DNA of 64,000 bases, from assembly GCA_009901575.1 (NCBI GenBank), contig WXYP01000001.1, positions 620,001-684,000 on the forward strand, given 5' to 3'. Both the position numbers and the translations under genes were made by a program. This DNA is from Flavobacteriaceae bacterium R38. GTDB lineage: Bacteria > Bacteroidota > Bacteroidia > Flavobacteriales > Flavobacteriaceae. Positions 28,323 to 37,771 of this stretch are shown here, piece by piece; the first letter of the stretch is position 1; each line of letters opens with the position of its first letter. The notes beneath the pieces are model-generated. The model saw only the letters and a program-made list of their open reading frames with translations, had not been told where the DNA came from and made no database searches.

Positions 28323-28482
28323 AGTGATACAAATAAAGAAATATCTTAAGTGTTGATAATCAATAATCTTTAGAATAAATCTGCATTAGTTATTACTTTC
28401 TTTTTCAACCTTTTATAAATCGTTAGAAAAAGTAATAGAAAAACAATTAATTTTAACGTGAATAAATTTATTTTTAGAAATT

Positions 28483-29103
28483 ATGTATATACCTCTTGAA
28501 TATAAGAATACAAATGTTGATGAAATCAGAGAATTTATTAATGCAAACAGTTTTGGTATTCTTGTGAATCAAACGAATAAAAAACTCTGGGCGACTCATA
28601 CTCCAATGGAATTGACAAAAAATGCGGAAGGGAAAGATGTATTATTGACACACATATCAAGAGGGAATATGCAATGGAAAGGTATTGATGAAAATCAAGA
28701 TGTGCTGGCCATATTTCAAGGCCCTCATACATATATTTCTTCTTCCTGGTATGATTATGAAAGCGTGCCTACGTGGAATTATATAGCGGTTCATGTTTAC
28801 GGGAAAATGAAATTACTGGAAGGACAAGAATTGAGGGATGCTCTTAAGCGTTTGATCGATAAATATGAAGTTGATTCTGAACATCCGATAAGTATGGAAA
28901 AAATGTCTGAAAAATATATCAATAGAGAGATTAAAGGGGTTAAAGGCCTTGAAATTGAAATTACATCTATTGAGGCATCTTATAAATTATCACAGGGTAA
29001 GAGCCCTAAAAATCATGAAAGTATAGTTTCTGAGCTTAAAAAAAGAGGAGATGCGGGCTCAGATCAAATTGCAGAAGCAATGAAGAAATTTCAGAAAAAA
29101 TGA
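28483..29103 (+). CDS. PaiB-like FMN-binding protein
   Basis: A 206-residue protein of the PaiB (FMN_bind_2) family. The conserved stretch PTWNYIAVHVYG (about residue 102) and the His-containing LATHTPMEL-type strand (WATHTPMEL) belong to the split-barrel flavin-binding fold. In Bacillus, PaiB is described as a negative regulator of sporulation and protease genes; a regulatory role here is not shown. It has no signal peptide. It is monocistronic, about 170 bases before the T9SS lectin gene, and is divergent from the transporter gene. Confidence 0.9.
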   Translation: MYIPLEYKNTNVDEIREFINANSFGILVNQTNKKLWATHTPMELTKNAEGKDVLLTHISRGNMQWKGIDENQDVLAIFQGPHTYISSSWYDYESVPTWNYIAVHVYGKMKLLEGQELRDALKRLIDKYEVDSEHPISMEKMSEKYINREIKGVKGLEIEITSIEASYKLSQGKSPKNHESIVSELKKRGDAGSDQIAEAMKKFQKK

Positions 29104-29276
29104 TGAATAACACATTAATAAAAGAAATAAACGTAATGTCAAAATAGTATTCAAAAATCTGATGATTATGTTTTGAAATAAAAATATAAATGGATTTTAT
29201 CAAACTGATGTTAAATAGCTTTTTATTAGTGTCTTATGATTAAATTATTATATTTACTGAAAACCTAATCTCTTAC

Positions 29277-31733
29277 ATGCGCTTTATTAGTGTTTTTATT
29301 TTTCTAATATTTTTTTGTTTTTCAAACAAAACTTTTGCACAAAATATTCCTCCTACAATTTTAGTAGAGAATGAACCTTTTTATTGTCCTTTAAGCAGGC
29401 AGAATATTGTTACTGCTTTTGATATCATAGATCCGGATGATACCGAGGTAGAAGCTTTCTTTATTCAAATATCTGTAGGCTATGATGAAGGGCAAGATTT
29501 TTTAGAACTCACTAACTCTGATTTTCATCCGGAAATCGTGGCTATTTGGAATAGTGAGGAAGGAAGATTGACCTTGGAAGGGGTGGGAGGTATTATGATT
29601 GATTACGATGCTATTATTGCAGCTGTCAATGATATTGTTTTTTTTAATACAGATCCTGATAATACTACAAGTAAATCTTTTTCCTATACTATAGGAGATG
29701 CTAATTTTTTACCTTCAACAGGGCATTTTTATCAGTTTATTCCAGACATTGGAATTAGCTGGATAGCAGCAGAACAAGCAGCAAGTAATCTCACTTTTTT
29801 TGGATTACAAGGATATCTGGCTACCTTGACTAGTGCAGAAGAAGCACAGTTTGCAGGAAATCAAATTACAGGTAATGGTTGGATAGGAGGTAGTGATGCA
29901 GCAGAAGAAGGAGTTTGGAGATGGGTTACGGGACCCGAAAACGGGATGGTTTTTTGGAATGGAGGCGTAAACGGTTCTACTCCAAATTTTGCCAATTGGA
30001 ATACCGGAGAACCAAATCAACTTGGGAACGAAGATTATGCCCACATAACGTCTCCGGGAATTGGAATAGATGGTTCCTGGAACGATTTACGAAATGAAGG
30101 TGACCCAAGCGGACCTTTCCAATCTATGGGTTATGTTGTAGAATATGGAGGTTTGCCAGGCGACCCTGTGATTAATATCTCAGCGAGTACTACTTTTATG
30201 ATACCAACAATACTTTCAGTATCTAACGATATTAATTCGTGTGGCCCTGTTGAAGTAGATTTGACAGCTACAATTAATGGAGAAAGAATATTTTGGTTTG
30301 CATCAGAAACCAGCGATGTTATATTGCATACCGGAATACCTTTTACTGTAAACGTTGAGAATACAACAACTTTTTGGGTATTGGCTTCTGTAGATGGATG
30401 CTTAACAGGGGTAAGGACACCAGTTACAGTAATGATAGATGGTTTACCGAGCATAAATAATGCAAGTTTGACTCAATGCGATGTCGATGGTGTTTCAGAT
30501 GGATCTACAGTTTTTAATTTAAATGAGGCCCGTACAGCACTCATAGGAGATATAACTAATGTATCTATTCAATTTTTCACTTCACTCATTGATGCTCAAA
30601 ATGCTACAAATGCTGTGAATAGTAATGTTTTTAGGAATACTGTAAATCCACAGACACTTTTCGTTAGGGCAAATGACAATGTTTCTGCTTGTTTTTCAAT
30701 AGCAGAGCTTGTTTTAGATGTTAGTACCACACAGGTAAATAACGCTACGCTGGAAGTGTGTGATACAGATGGTAATGAAGATGGACTTCATCTTTTTACA
30801 TTAAGCGATGCTGATGATGAAATTTTAAACGGACTTACCAATAATGGAGATTTTGATATTGTATACTATGCATCAACCGAAGATGCACTTCTGGAACAAA
30901 ACCCTTTAAATAATGATTATGCAAATGTAACTCCAGGTAATCAAATAATTTATGCCCGAATAGAAGATAATAACAATTGTTTTGGAATTAGCCAGGTTAA
31001 TTTAATTGTTAATGAGATACCAATACTTTTAAATCCAGAAGAAGACGTTGTGTATTGCCTTAATTCATTTCCCGAAACAATTACTTTAGAAGGCAATATT
31101 TTTAATAATGATTCAGAGAATTTTAGTTATCGTTGGTCTACCGGAGAAACTACCTCAAGTATCGAGGTAAACCAGATAGGAGTTTTTACTTTAGAGATTA
31201 CGAATTCAAGTGGATGTTCTAATGTCCGAACTATTACTGTTTTACCTTCTAATGTTGCTACAATTGATGAGATTATAGTGAACGATGTTACATCTAGTAA
31301 TACAGCTACCATAAATGTTACAGGTGAAGGTGATTACGAATTTGCACTTGATTCATTATCAGGATTTTTTCAAGATGAAAATACTTTTAATAATATTTCC
31401 CCCGGTTTTCATACTGTTTTTGTAAGAGATAAGAATGGATGTGGTGTGGTTTCAAAATTATTTTCTGTTATTGGATTTCCCAGGTTTTTTACGCCAAATG
31501 GCGATTCTTATAACGACACATGGCAGCTTAGTGGAGTAGGGAATGGTTTTAATGAAAATTCTTTGATTAATATTTTTGATCGCTTTGGTAAGCTTATCAT
31601 TCAGATAGATGCAAATGGCAGAGGTTGGGATGGAACTTTTAATGGTAACGATTTACCAGCTAGTGATTATTGGTTTAGAGTTAGGTTGGAAGATGGTCGT
31701 ATATTTTCAGGTCACTTTAGTTTAATTCGTTGA
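29277..31733 (+). CDS. T9SS type B sorting-domain protein with C-type lectin-like domain
   Basis: An 818-residue secreted protein. A signal peptide (ending FAQN, residue 23) is followed by a cadherin-like strand region (residues 25-140), a C-type lectin-like domain (about 145-290; motifs NGWIGGSDAAEE, GEPNQLGNEDY and GSWNDL carry the Ca/sugar site pattern EPN...WND), then several Ig-like beta domains with repeated CDxDGxxDG motifs (QCDVDGVSDG, VCDTDGNEDG). The C-terminal 85 residues are the gliding-motility-associated T9SS type B sorting domain (FFTPNGDSYNDTW ... INIFDRFGKL ... GWDGTFNG). It would bind glycans at the surface. It is monocistronic. Confidence 0.93.
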   Translation: MRFISVFIFLIFFCFSNKTFAQNIPPTILVENEPFYCPLSRQNIVTAFDIIDPDDTEVEAFFIQISVGYDEGQDFLELTNSDFHPEIVAIWNSEEGRLTLEGVGGIMIDYDAIIAAVNDIVFFNTDPDNTTSKSFSYTIGDANFLPSTGHFYQFIPDIGISWIAAEQAASNLTFFGLQGYLATLTSAEEAQFAGNQITGNGWIGGSDAAEEGVWRWVTGPENGMVFWNGGVNGSTPNFANWNTGEPNQLGNEDYAHITSPGIGIDGSWNDLRNEGDPSGPFQSMGYVVEYGGLPGDPVINISASTTFMIPTILSVSNDINSCGPVEVDLTATINGERIFWFASETSDVILHTGIPFTVNVENTTTFWVLASVDGCLTGVRTPVTVMIDGLPSINNASLTQCDVDGVSDGSTVFNLNEARTALIGDITNVSIQFFTSLIDAQNATNAVNSNVFRNTVNPQTLFVRANDNVSACFSIAELVLDVSTTQVNNATLEVCDTDGNEDGLHLFTLSDADDEILNGLTNNGDFDIVYYASTEDALLEQNPLNNDYANVTPGNQIIYARIEDNNNCFGISQVNLIVNEIPILLNPEEDVVYCLNSFPETITLEGNIFNNDSENFSYRWSTGETTSSIEVNQIGVFTLEITNSSGCSNVRTITVLPSNVATIDEIIVNDVTSSNTATINVTGEGDYEFALDSLSGFFQDENTFNNISPGFHTVFVRDKNGCGVVSKLFSVIGFPRFFTPNGDSYNDTWQLSGVGNGFNENSLINIFDRFGKLIIQIDANGRGWDGTFNGNDLPASDYWFRVRLEDGRIFSGHFSLIR

Positions 31734-31783
31734 AGTTATTTAGTTTTATTTTTATAACAGCTAAAAGAAAAACATCAAAATAA

Positions 31784-31816
31784 AAAAACCGGATGTTTTT
31801 AATACCCGGTTTTTAT
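31784..31816. terminator. Bidirectional terminator between T9SS and acyl-CoA dehydrogenase genes
   Basis: The arms AAAAACCGG and CCGGTTTTT flank a 13-base loop, giving T tracts on both strands. It lies between the convergent T9SS gene (stop at 31733) and the acyl-CoA dehydrogenase gene (stop at 31849). Confidence 0.8.
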
Positions 31817-31848
31817 TCCACTAAACTAAAAAAATGAGATCATTTTAA

Positions 31849-33654
31849 TTAGAAGCAATATTCATTTTCTGCAGTTAGTTTTTCTGCAATAGTATTTCTA
31901 AGTTCAATGATGTTAGGAATATTTGCGTACTTTGTAAAGCGCTTTAATCCCATTAGCATCATTCGTTGTTCATCGCCTTCAGCAAAAGAAACAATACCTT
32001 CTTTTCCTTTAGAATTGATTTTTTCAATAGCATGAAAAAGATTGAGCTTTGCCATAGCTATTTGTTCTTTTTGAGTGTCTTCTCCAAAACGATTAGCATT
32101 TTTTTCTGTTCTCAAAATAGCCGACTCAGCCATGTATATTTCAATTAAAATATCTGAAGCGGCCATTAATAATTGCTGATGCTCTTCTAACTGCGGACCA
32201 AATTTCTGAACAGCAGCTCCGGCAACCATTAAAAATACTTTTTTAAGCTTTCCGATAATCTCTTTTTCTTCAGAGAATAATTCAGAATAATCAGGAGTAT
32301 CAAAAGAAGGAATACCCATTAATTCGTCTGCTACTTTCATGGCAGGATTAAGTAAATCGACATGCCCTTTCATCGCTTTTTTAACCAACATTCCAACAGC
32401 TAACATCCTGTTGATTTCATTAGTTCCTTCATAAATTCTCGAAATACGGGCATCTCTCCATGCAGATTCCATTGGCGTATCTGCAGAGAATCCCATTCCT
32501 CCAAAAATCTGAATTCCTTCATCTGTTGTATTCTGGCAATCTTCTGAAATAGCTACTTTTAAGATAGAACATTCGATAGCAAATTCTTCTACACCTTTCA
32601 ATTCTGCTTCCTGGTGACTATTCCCATTGGCAATTCTGATAGCTATACGATCTTCAATATCTTTTGCAGCTCTGTAAGAGGCAGACTCACCTGCATAAGT
32701 AGCTGCAGCCATTTCTGCTAATTTAGATTTAATAGCTCCGAATTTAGAAATAGGCGTTTTAAACTGAATACGCTCATTAGCATATTTAACAGACTCAGTG
32801 ATGACTCTGCGTTGTGCATCTAAACATGCAGCAGCCAATTTTATACGCCCTACATTTAAGGCATTCATTGCAATTTTAAATCCGTTACCTCTTTCAGAAA
32901 GCATATTCTCTACAGGCACTTTTGTTTCACTAAAAAATACCTGTCGGGTAGAAGAGGAGTGGATTCCCAATTTATGTTCTTCCTCTCCTAAAGAGATTCC
33001 GTTGTCAGGATCATTTTCAACAATAAACCCGGTAATGTTCTTATCGTCTTCAATTCTTGCGAAAACAATAAATAATTTAGCAAAACCTGCATTTGAAATC
33101 CACATTTTTTGCCCGCTAATCAGGTAATGCTTTCCGTCATCAGATAAAACAGCTTTTGTTTTTCCGCTATTTGCATCACTACCAGCGCCTGGTTCAGTTA
33201 AGCAATATGCCCCGAACCATTCACCAGAAGCCAGCTTGGGGATATATTTTTTCTTTTGCTCTTCATTTCCATAAAGAACAATAGGCATAGTTCCTATACC
33301 TGTATGTGCTCCAAAAGCAGTAGCGATAGAACCTGTTGCTCCCGAAATATAATCTACTGTAAGCATGGTAGTAACAAACCCCATTCCGAGTCCGCCATAC
33401 TCTTCAGGAACAGAAATTCCTAATAACCCGAGCTCACCTGCCTTTTTCATGATCTCTTCTGTAAGCGCATAATCTTTCTTTTCAAACCGTTCTTTATTAG
33501 GCCAAATTTCTCTGTCTACAAACTCTCTTACAGAGTCTCTCATCATTTTTTGTTCTTCTGAAAAATCTTCAGGAGTAAAAACATCTTCTGCTTTTGTTTC
33601 TTTGACGAGGAATTGTCCTCCTCTTATTAAGTCTTTATCTGTTTGTGTACTCAT
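31849..33654 (-). CDS. Acyl-CoA dehydrogenase, long VLCAD-like form
   Basis: A 601-residue flavoenzyme for the first step of beta-oxidation. The FAD/substrate signature is CLTEPGAGSDANSGK (about residue 150) and the catalytic base Glu lies in YEGTNEINR (about residue 430). Beyond the standard 380-residue core it has a C-terminal extension of about 170 residues like the very-long-chain family, so long acyl substrates are likely. It is the last gene of the fadN-thiolase-dehydrogenase run. It has an 80-base spacer with repeat sequence from the thiolase gene. No membrane anchor is seen. Confidence 0.94.
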   Translation of the reverse strand: MSTQTDKDLIRGGQFLVKETKAEDVFTPEDFSEEQKMMRDSVREFVDREIWPNKERFEKKDYALTEEIMKKAGELGLLGISVPEEYGGLGMGFVTTMLTVDYISGATGSIATAFGAHTGIGTMPIVLYGNEEQKKKYIPKLASGEWFGAYCLTEPGAGSDANSGKTKAVLSDDGKHYLISGQKMWISNAGFAKLFIVFARIEDDKNITGFIVENDPDNGISLGEEEHKLGIHSSSTRQVFFSETKVPVENMLSERGNGFKIAMNALNVGRIKLAAACLDAQRRVITESVKYANERIQFKTPISKFGAIKSKLAEMAAATYAGESASYRAAKDIEDRIAIRIANGNSHQEAELKGVEEFAIECSILKVAISEDCQNTTDEGIQIFGGMGFSADTPMESAWRDARISRIYEGTNEINRMLAVGMLVKKAMKGHVDLLNPAMKVADELMGIPSFDTPDYSELFSEEKEIIGKLKKVFLMVAGAAVQKFGPQLEEHQQLLMAASDILIEIYMAESAILRTEKNANRFGEDTQKEQIAMAKLNLFHAIEKINSKGKEGIVSFAEGDEQRMMLMGLKRFTKYANIPNIIELRNTIAEKLTAENEYCF

Positions 33655-33661
33655 GTTTTAT

Positions 33662-33716
33662 AGTATTTAGTAGTGAGATTTTAGTAATGAGATTTTTGAT
33701 CTGATATCTCAATACT
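33662..33716. repeat. Short gene-less version of the four-helix flanking repeat
   Basis: The spacer between the acyl-CoA dehydrogenase and thiolase genes contains AGTATTTAGTAGTGAGATTT... (33662-33692) and ATATCTCAATACT (33704-33716). The left part resembles the sequence at 34934-34964 and the right part is identical over 13 bases to 35335-35347, the two flanks of the four-helix-bundle gene. It thus looks like the ends without the gene. Confidence 0.55.
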
Positions 33717-33734
33717 TATATCTAACATCTTATT

Positions 33735-34925
33735 TTAATTCAAAAACTCAAATATTCCGCAAGCCCCTTGTCCGGTACCAACGCACATCGTTACAGCTCC
33801 GTATTTTCCTTGCATCTTTTGCTTGCGCATTTCGTCAAATAACTGCACTGATAACTTCGCTCCTGTACAACCCAGCGGATGTCCTAATGCGATAGCTCCA
33901 CCATTAACATTAACGATGTCTGAATTTAATCCTAACTCTCGTATCACTGCTAACGATTGAGAAGCAAAAGCTTCATTCAATTCGATTAATGATAAATCGT
34001 CTTGCTTTAATCCGGCTTGTTTTAAAGCCTTAGGAATTGCTTTTACTGGTCCAATTCCCATAATACGAGGTTCTACACCGGCAGCGGCATAGTTAACCAG
34101 GCGAGCTATGGGTTCAAGATTTAATTCTTTTACCATTTCTTCACTCATTATCATTACAAAAGCAGCTCCATCACTCATTTGAGAAGAATTACCGGCAGTT
34201 ACACTTCCACCTGCAGCAAATACAGGTCTTAACTTATTAAGAACCGCGAGGTTAGTACCTGCACGCGGACCTTCATCTTTTGTCACAGTGTATGTTTTTG
34301 AAGCTTTTTTTCCATCAGCATCAATGAATACCTGTTCTACATCTATGGGAACAATTTGATCCTGAAAACGATTTTCAGCCTGTGCTTTTAACGCTTTCAT
34401 GTGCGAGTTATAAGCAAATTCATCCTGATCTTCACGAGATACTTTGAACTGTTGAGCTACGGCTTCTGCCGTATTTCCCATTCCCCAGTAATAATCTTCA
34501 TGCCCTGCCTTGACGATATCATAATTTAATTCAGGTTTATTGCCTGTCATAGGTACAGAACTCATGCTCTCTGCACCACCCGCAATAATACAATCTGCCA
34601 TTCCTGCCTGAATTTTAGCCGAAGCCATTCCAATAGTTTCAAGGCCTGAGGAACAAAAACGATTTACCGTCACTCCGGGAACATCCACAGTGTTTAATCC
34701 CATTAAAGAAATTAACCGGGCCATATTTAATCCTTGAGATCCTTCTGGCATGGCATTTCCGACAATAACATCGTCTATACGGGTTTTATCCAATTGAGGT
34801 AATTCTTTCATCATATGTGCAATAGTCTCTGCTGCCAATTCATCAGATCTTTTAAACCGGAATACACCTTTTGGTGCCTTACCAACGGCTGTTCTATATG
34901 CTTTTACTATATATGCTGTTTTCAT
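33735..34925 (-). CDS. Acetyl-CoA C-acyltransferase (thiolase)
   Basis: A 396-residue thiolase that cleaves 3-ketoacyl-CoA in the final step of beta-oxidation. The nucleophilic Cys is in [11 protein letters not shown] (about residue 90), and the active-site pair is [10 protein letters not shown] (His) and [12 protein letters not shown] (second Cys). Length and motifs are normal. It is downstream of the multifunctional FadN-like gene and the four-helix-bundle gene, and upstream of the acyl-CoA dehydrogenase gene, all on the minus strand. Its start at 34925 is preceded by A+T-rich sequence and the repeat 34934-34964. Confidence 0.96.
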   Translation of the reverse strand: MKTAYIVKAYRTAVGKAPKGVFRFKRSDELAAETIAHMMKELPQLDKTRIDDVIVGNAMPEGSQGLNMARLISLMGLNTVDVPGVTVNRFCSSGLETIGMASAKIQAGMADCIIAGGAESMSSVPMTGNKPELNYDIVKAGHEDYYWGMGNTAEAVAQQFKVSREDQDEFAYNSHMKALKAQAENRFQDQIVPIDVEQVFIDADGKKASKTYTVTKDEGPRAGTNLAVLNKLRPVFAAGGSVTAGNSSQMSDGAAFVMIMSEEMVKELNLEPIARLVNYAAAGVEPRIMGIGPVKAIPKALKQAGLKQDDLSLIELNEAFASQSLAVIRELGLNSDIVNVNGGAIALGHPLGCTGAKLSVQLFDEMRKQKMQGKYGAVTMCVGTGQGACGIFEFLN

Positions 34926-34933
34926 TTTTTAAT

Positions 34934-35350
34934 AGTATTGAGTATTGAGTAATGAGTAATGAGGTTTATAATTTTTGTTGAAATGAATAATTCATTTTCT
35001 GAATTTCAATACACATATCAATAATTGTTTGTACTTTTTCTTTTGTAATTAATTTTAATTCTATTAATAATATCAATTGAGTTTGTAATTCATAAGTCGA
35101 ACCATTAGCAATGCTTAAAAAATGTTTAAACTCATTATTTGAATTTCTACCAGCTCCTTCAGCAATATTTGAAGGAATTGAAACTGAACATCTTTTTATC
35201 TGAGAAATGAGACCAAATTTTTCATCAGAAGGCAAATCCTTAGAGAGGAGATAGACTTGTTTGGTTAATTCTATCGATCTTTTCCATATAATTAAATCTT
35301 CTACTTTATGCATTTCTCTAACTACTTAATACTAATATCTCAATACTCTT
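34934..35350. repeat. Repeat-flanked unit carrying the four-helix-bundle gene
   Basis: The left flank (34934-34964) is built from AGTATTGAG and AGTAATGAG units and abuts the four-helix stop codon. The right flank (35321-35350) reads ...ATATCTCAATACTC... just outside the start codon. AGTATTGAG on one side and CTCAATACT on the other are inverted relative to each other, as in a mobile or repeat-bounded unit. A gene-less counterpart is at 33662-33716. Transposition is not demonstrated. Confidence 0.5.
34966..35313 (-). CDS. Four-helix-bundle protein of the 23S rRNA IVS (S23) type
   Basis: A 115-residue, all-helical protein with the diagnostic S23/four-helix-bundle features: N-terminal DLIIWKRSIELTKQVY, the loop SIPSNIAEGAGR, and FLSIANGSTYELQTQL near residue 70. 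Proteins of this family are encoded by intervening sequences in rRNA and, as Avd, accompany diversity-generating retroelements; a nucleic-acid-binding role is typical. No reverse transcriptase or variable repeat lies in the window. It is inserted between the FadN-like and thiolase genes and has repeat flanks, so it looks like a guest in the fad operon rather than a beta-oxidation enzyme. Confidence 0.88.
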   Translation of the reverse strand: MHKVEDLIIWKRSIELTKQVYLLSKDLPSDEKFGLISQIKRCSVSIPSNIAEGAGRNSNNEFKHFLSIANGSTYELQTQLILLIELKLITKEKVQTIIDMCIEIQKMNYSFQQKL

Positions 35351-35355
35351 TGAGA

Positions 35356-37761
35356 TTAATTTCTAAGTGGCTTTCCTTTTTTAAGCATATGCTGAATACG
35401 CTCTAATGTTTTACGTTCTGTACACAGACTTAAAAAGGCTTCACGCTCTATATCAAGTAAATATTGTTCGCTCACTAAACTAGGCTCAGATAAATCTCCT
35501 CCTGCCATTACATAGGCTAGTTTATTAGCAATTTTTTTGTCGTGTTCACTTATATAATGACTAGCTTCCATAGCATCTGTTCCTACTAAAAACATTCCTA
35601 AAGCCTGTTTACCTAAAACTTTTACATCTTTTCTTTTTACCGGTTTGGTGTATCCCGATTCTGCTAAAATTAAAGCATGTTTCTTAGCTTCTGCAATCTG
35701 ACGATCTCTATTGACTACAACCACATCTTTTCCTTTTTGCAGGAGACCTAAATCATAGGCTTCATATGCCGAAGTTGATACTTTAGCCATTCCTACAGTT
35801 AAAAAATATTCTTGTAATACGTTAAGTTCTACATCTCCTTTTCTAAACAGATCTGATGCTCTTAAAGCCATTTCTTTAGAACCGCCTCCACCAGGGATTA
35901 CACCGACACCAAACTCGACTAAGCCCATATATGTTTCGGCAGCTGCCACCACTTTATCGGCATGCATTGATAATTCACAAGCGCCTCCTAAAGACATTCC
36001 GTGAGGAGCAGATATGGTTGGGATGGATGAATAACGCATACGCATCATCGTATCCTGGAAATACTTTATGGCCATATTCAACTCGTCATATTCCTGTTCT
36101 ACGGCAAACATAAAAATCATCCCGATATTGGCACCTACAGAGAAGTTTGCGCCTTGATTTCCTACCACTAAACCTTGGAAATCTTTTTCAGCTAAATCGA
36201 TTCCTTTATTAATTCCGGCAAGAACATCCCCGCCAATAGTATTCATTTTAGAACGGAATTCTACATTTAAAATCCCATCTCCGATATCTTCAATAACGAC
36301 TCCGCTATTCTTGAATACTTCATTTGTTTTCCTGATATTGTCTAAAATGATAAAGGCATCCTGACCTGGTTTTTTTGTTTGTTTTTTAGATGGAATATCA
36401 TAAAAATAAGTAGCTCCATCTTTCACAGAGTAAAAAGACTCAGAACCATTTGCTATCATATCTTTAACCCATGAAGAAACAGACAAACCTTCTGCTTCCA
36501 TAAGCTCAATTCCTTTTTCTACCCCAATAGCATCCCATATCTCAAAAGGTCCGTTTTCCCATCCAAAACCAGCTTTCATAGCATCATCTATTCGATACAA
36601 TTCATCAGAAATTTCCGGAATCCTATTTTGTACGTATGCAAATAATGCTGCAAAGTTCTTTCTGTAAAATGCTGCTGCTTTATCTTTACCACTTACTAAA
36701 ACTTTGAAACGATCAATAGGCCTGTCTATCGTTTTAGTTAACTCTAAAGTAGGAAACGAAGTTTTTTTACTTGGCGTGTATTCTAAAGTATCCAAATCTA
36801 AGGTTAAGAACGTTTTCTTACCATCGGCATCTACTTCTTTTTTATAGAATCCTTGCCCTGTTTTACTCCCTAACCATTTATTATCTACCATTTTCTGGAT
36901 AAAATCCGGAAGTTTAAATAGATCATGTGCTTCATCATCAGGGCAGTTTTCATGAATACCATTGGCAACGTGTACCAAAGTATCCAAACCAACAACATCA
37001 ACAGTTCTAAAAGTAGCAGATTTAGGACGACCGATTACTGGTCCGGTTAATTTATCAACCTCTTCAACAGTAAGTCCTAACTCTTTGACCTGGTGAAAAA
37101 GACTTTGAATTCCGAAGATACCCACACGATTTCCTATAAAAGCAGGAGTATCTTTAGCAAGAACAGAATTTTTCCCCAAGAATTGTTCTCCATAATTCAT
37201 TAAAAAGTCTACAACTTCTTGCTTGCAATCCGGTCCGGGAATTACCTCGAATAGTTTTAAATAACGAGGCGGATTAAAGAAATGCGTGATTGCAAAATGT
37301 TTTTGAAAATCTTCACTTCTTCCTTCATTCATAAACTTGATTGGAATCCCTGAGGTATTTGAAGTGATTAATGTACCAGGCGTTCTATACTGTTCTATTT
37401 GTTCAAATACTTTTTGCTTGATATCCAGACGTTCTACAACAACCTCAATAATCCAGTCTACATCTTTTACTTTGTGTAAATCATCTTCGAGATTTCCTGT
37501 AGAAATTCTTTTTGCAAAATCTTTGTGATATATTGGAGATGGTTTTGATTTTAAGGCATGAGCCAAATGATCATTTACCATCCTGTTTCTAACAACTTTA
37601 TCTTCCAGGCTTAACCCTTTAGCCTTTTCTTTATCGTTGAGTTCTCTGGGAATAATATCTAAAAGCAGAACTTCTACTCCTATGTTAGCAAAATGGCATG
37701 CTATACCACTTCCCATAATACCGGAGCCTATAACTGCTACCTTATTAATTCTTCTAATCAT
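35356..37761 (-). CDS. Multifunctional 3-hydroxyacyl-CoA dehydrogenase / enoyl-CoA hydratase (FadN-like)
   Basis: An 801-residue bifunctional beta-oxidation enzyme. The N-terminal part is the NAD-binding 3-hydroxyacyl-CoA dehydrogenase (VIGSGIMGSGIACHFANIG, about residues 10-28; catalytic His in ITHFFNPPRYL). The dehydrogenase C-domains follow (to about 450), and the enoyl-CoA hydratase/isomerase domain is last (residues about 480-720; VVGNQGANFSVGANIGM and the Glu-containing GLVEFGVGVIPGGGG). This dehydrogenase-first order is that of Bacillus FadN, opposite to E. coli FadB. It is preceded by a MarR regulator 10 bases away. Confidence 0.95.
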   Translation of the reverse strand: MIRRINKVAVIGSGIMGSGIACHFANIGVEVLLLDIIPRELNDKEKAKGLSLEDKVVRNRMVNDHLAHALKSKPSPIYHKDFAKRISTGNLEDDLHKVKDVDWIIEVVVERLDIKQKVFEQIEQYRTPGTLITSNTSGIPIKFMNEGRSEDFQKHFAITHFFNPPRYLKLFEVIPGPDCKQEVVDFLMNYGEQFLGKNSVLAKDTPAFIGNRVGIFGIQSLFHQVKELGLTVEEVDKLTGPVIGRPKSATFRTVDVVGLDTLVHVANGIHENCPDDEAHDLFKLPDFIQKMVDNKWLGSKTGQGFYKKEVDADGKKTFLTLDLDTLEYTPSKKTSFPTLELTKTIDRPIDRFKVLVSGKDKAAAFYRKNFAALFAYVQNRIPEISDELYRIDDAMKAGFGWENGPFEIWDAIGVEKGIELMEAEGLSVSSWVKDMIANGSESFYSVKDGATYFYDIPSKKQTKKPGQDAFIILDNIRKTNEVFKNSGVVIEDIGDGILNVEFRSKMNTIGGDVLAGINKGIDLAEKDFQGLVVGNQGANFSVGANIGMIFMFAVEQEYDELNMAIKYFQDTMMRMRYSSIPTISAPHGMSLGGACELSMHADKVVAAAETYMGLVEFGVGVIPGGGGSKEMALRASDLFRKGDVELNVLQEYFLTVGMAKVSTSAYEAYDLGLLQKGKDVVVVNRDRQIAEAKKHALILAESGYTKPVKRKDVKVLGKQALGMFLVGTDAMEASHYISEHDKKIANKLAYVMAGGDLSEPSLVSEQYLLDIEREAFLSLCTERKTLERIQHMLKKGKPLRN

Positions 37762-37771
37762 TTTACTGATA

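Noticed and set aside
34966-35313. Diversity-generating retroelement accessory protein (Avd)
   Set aside because: The fold family fits, but no reverse transcriptase, template repeat or variable repeat is in the window.
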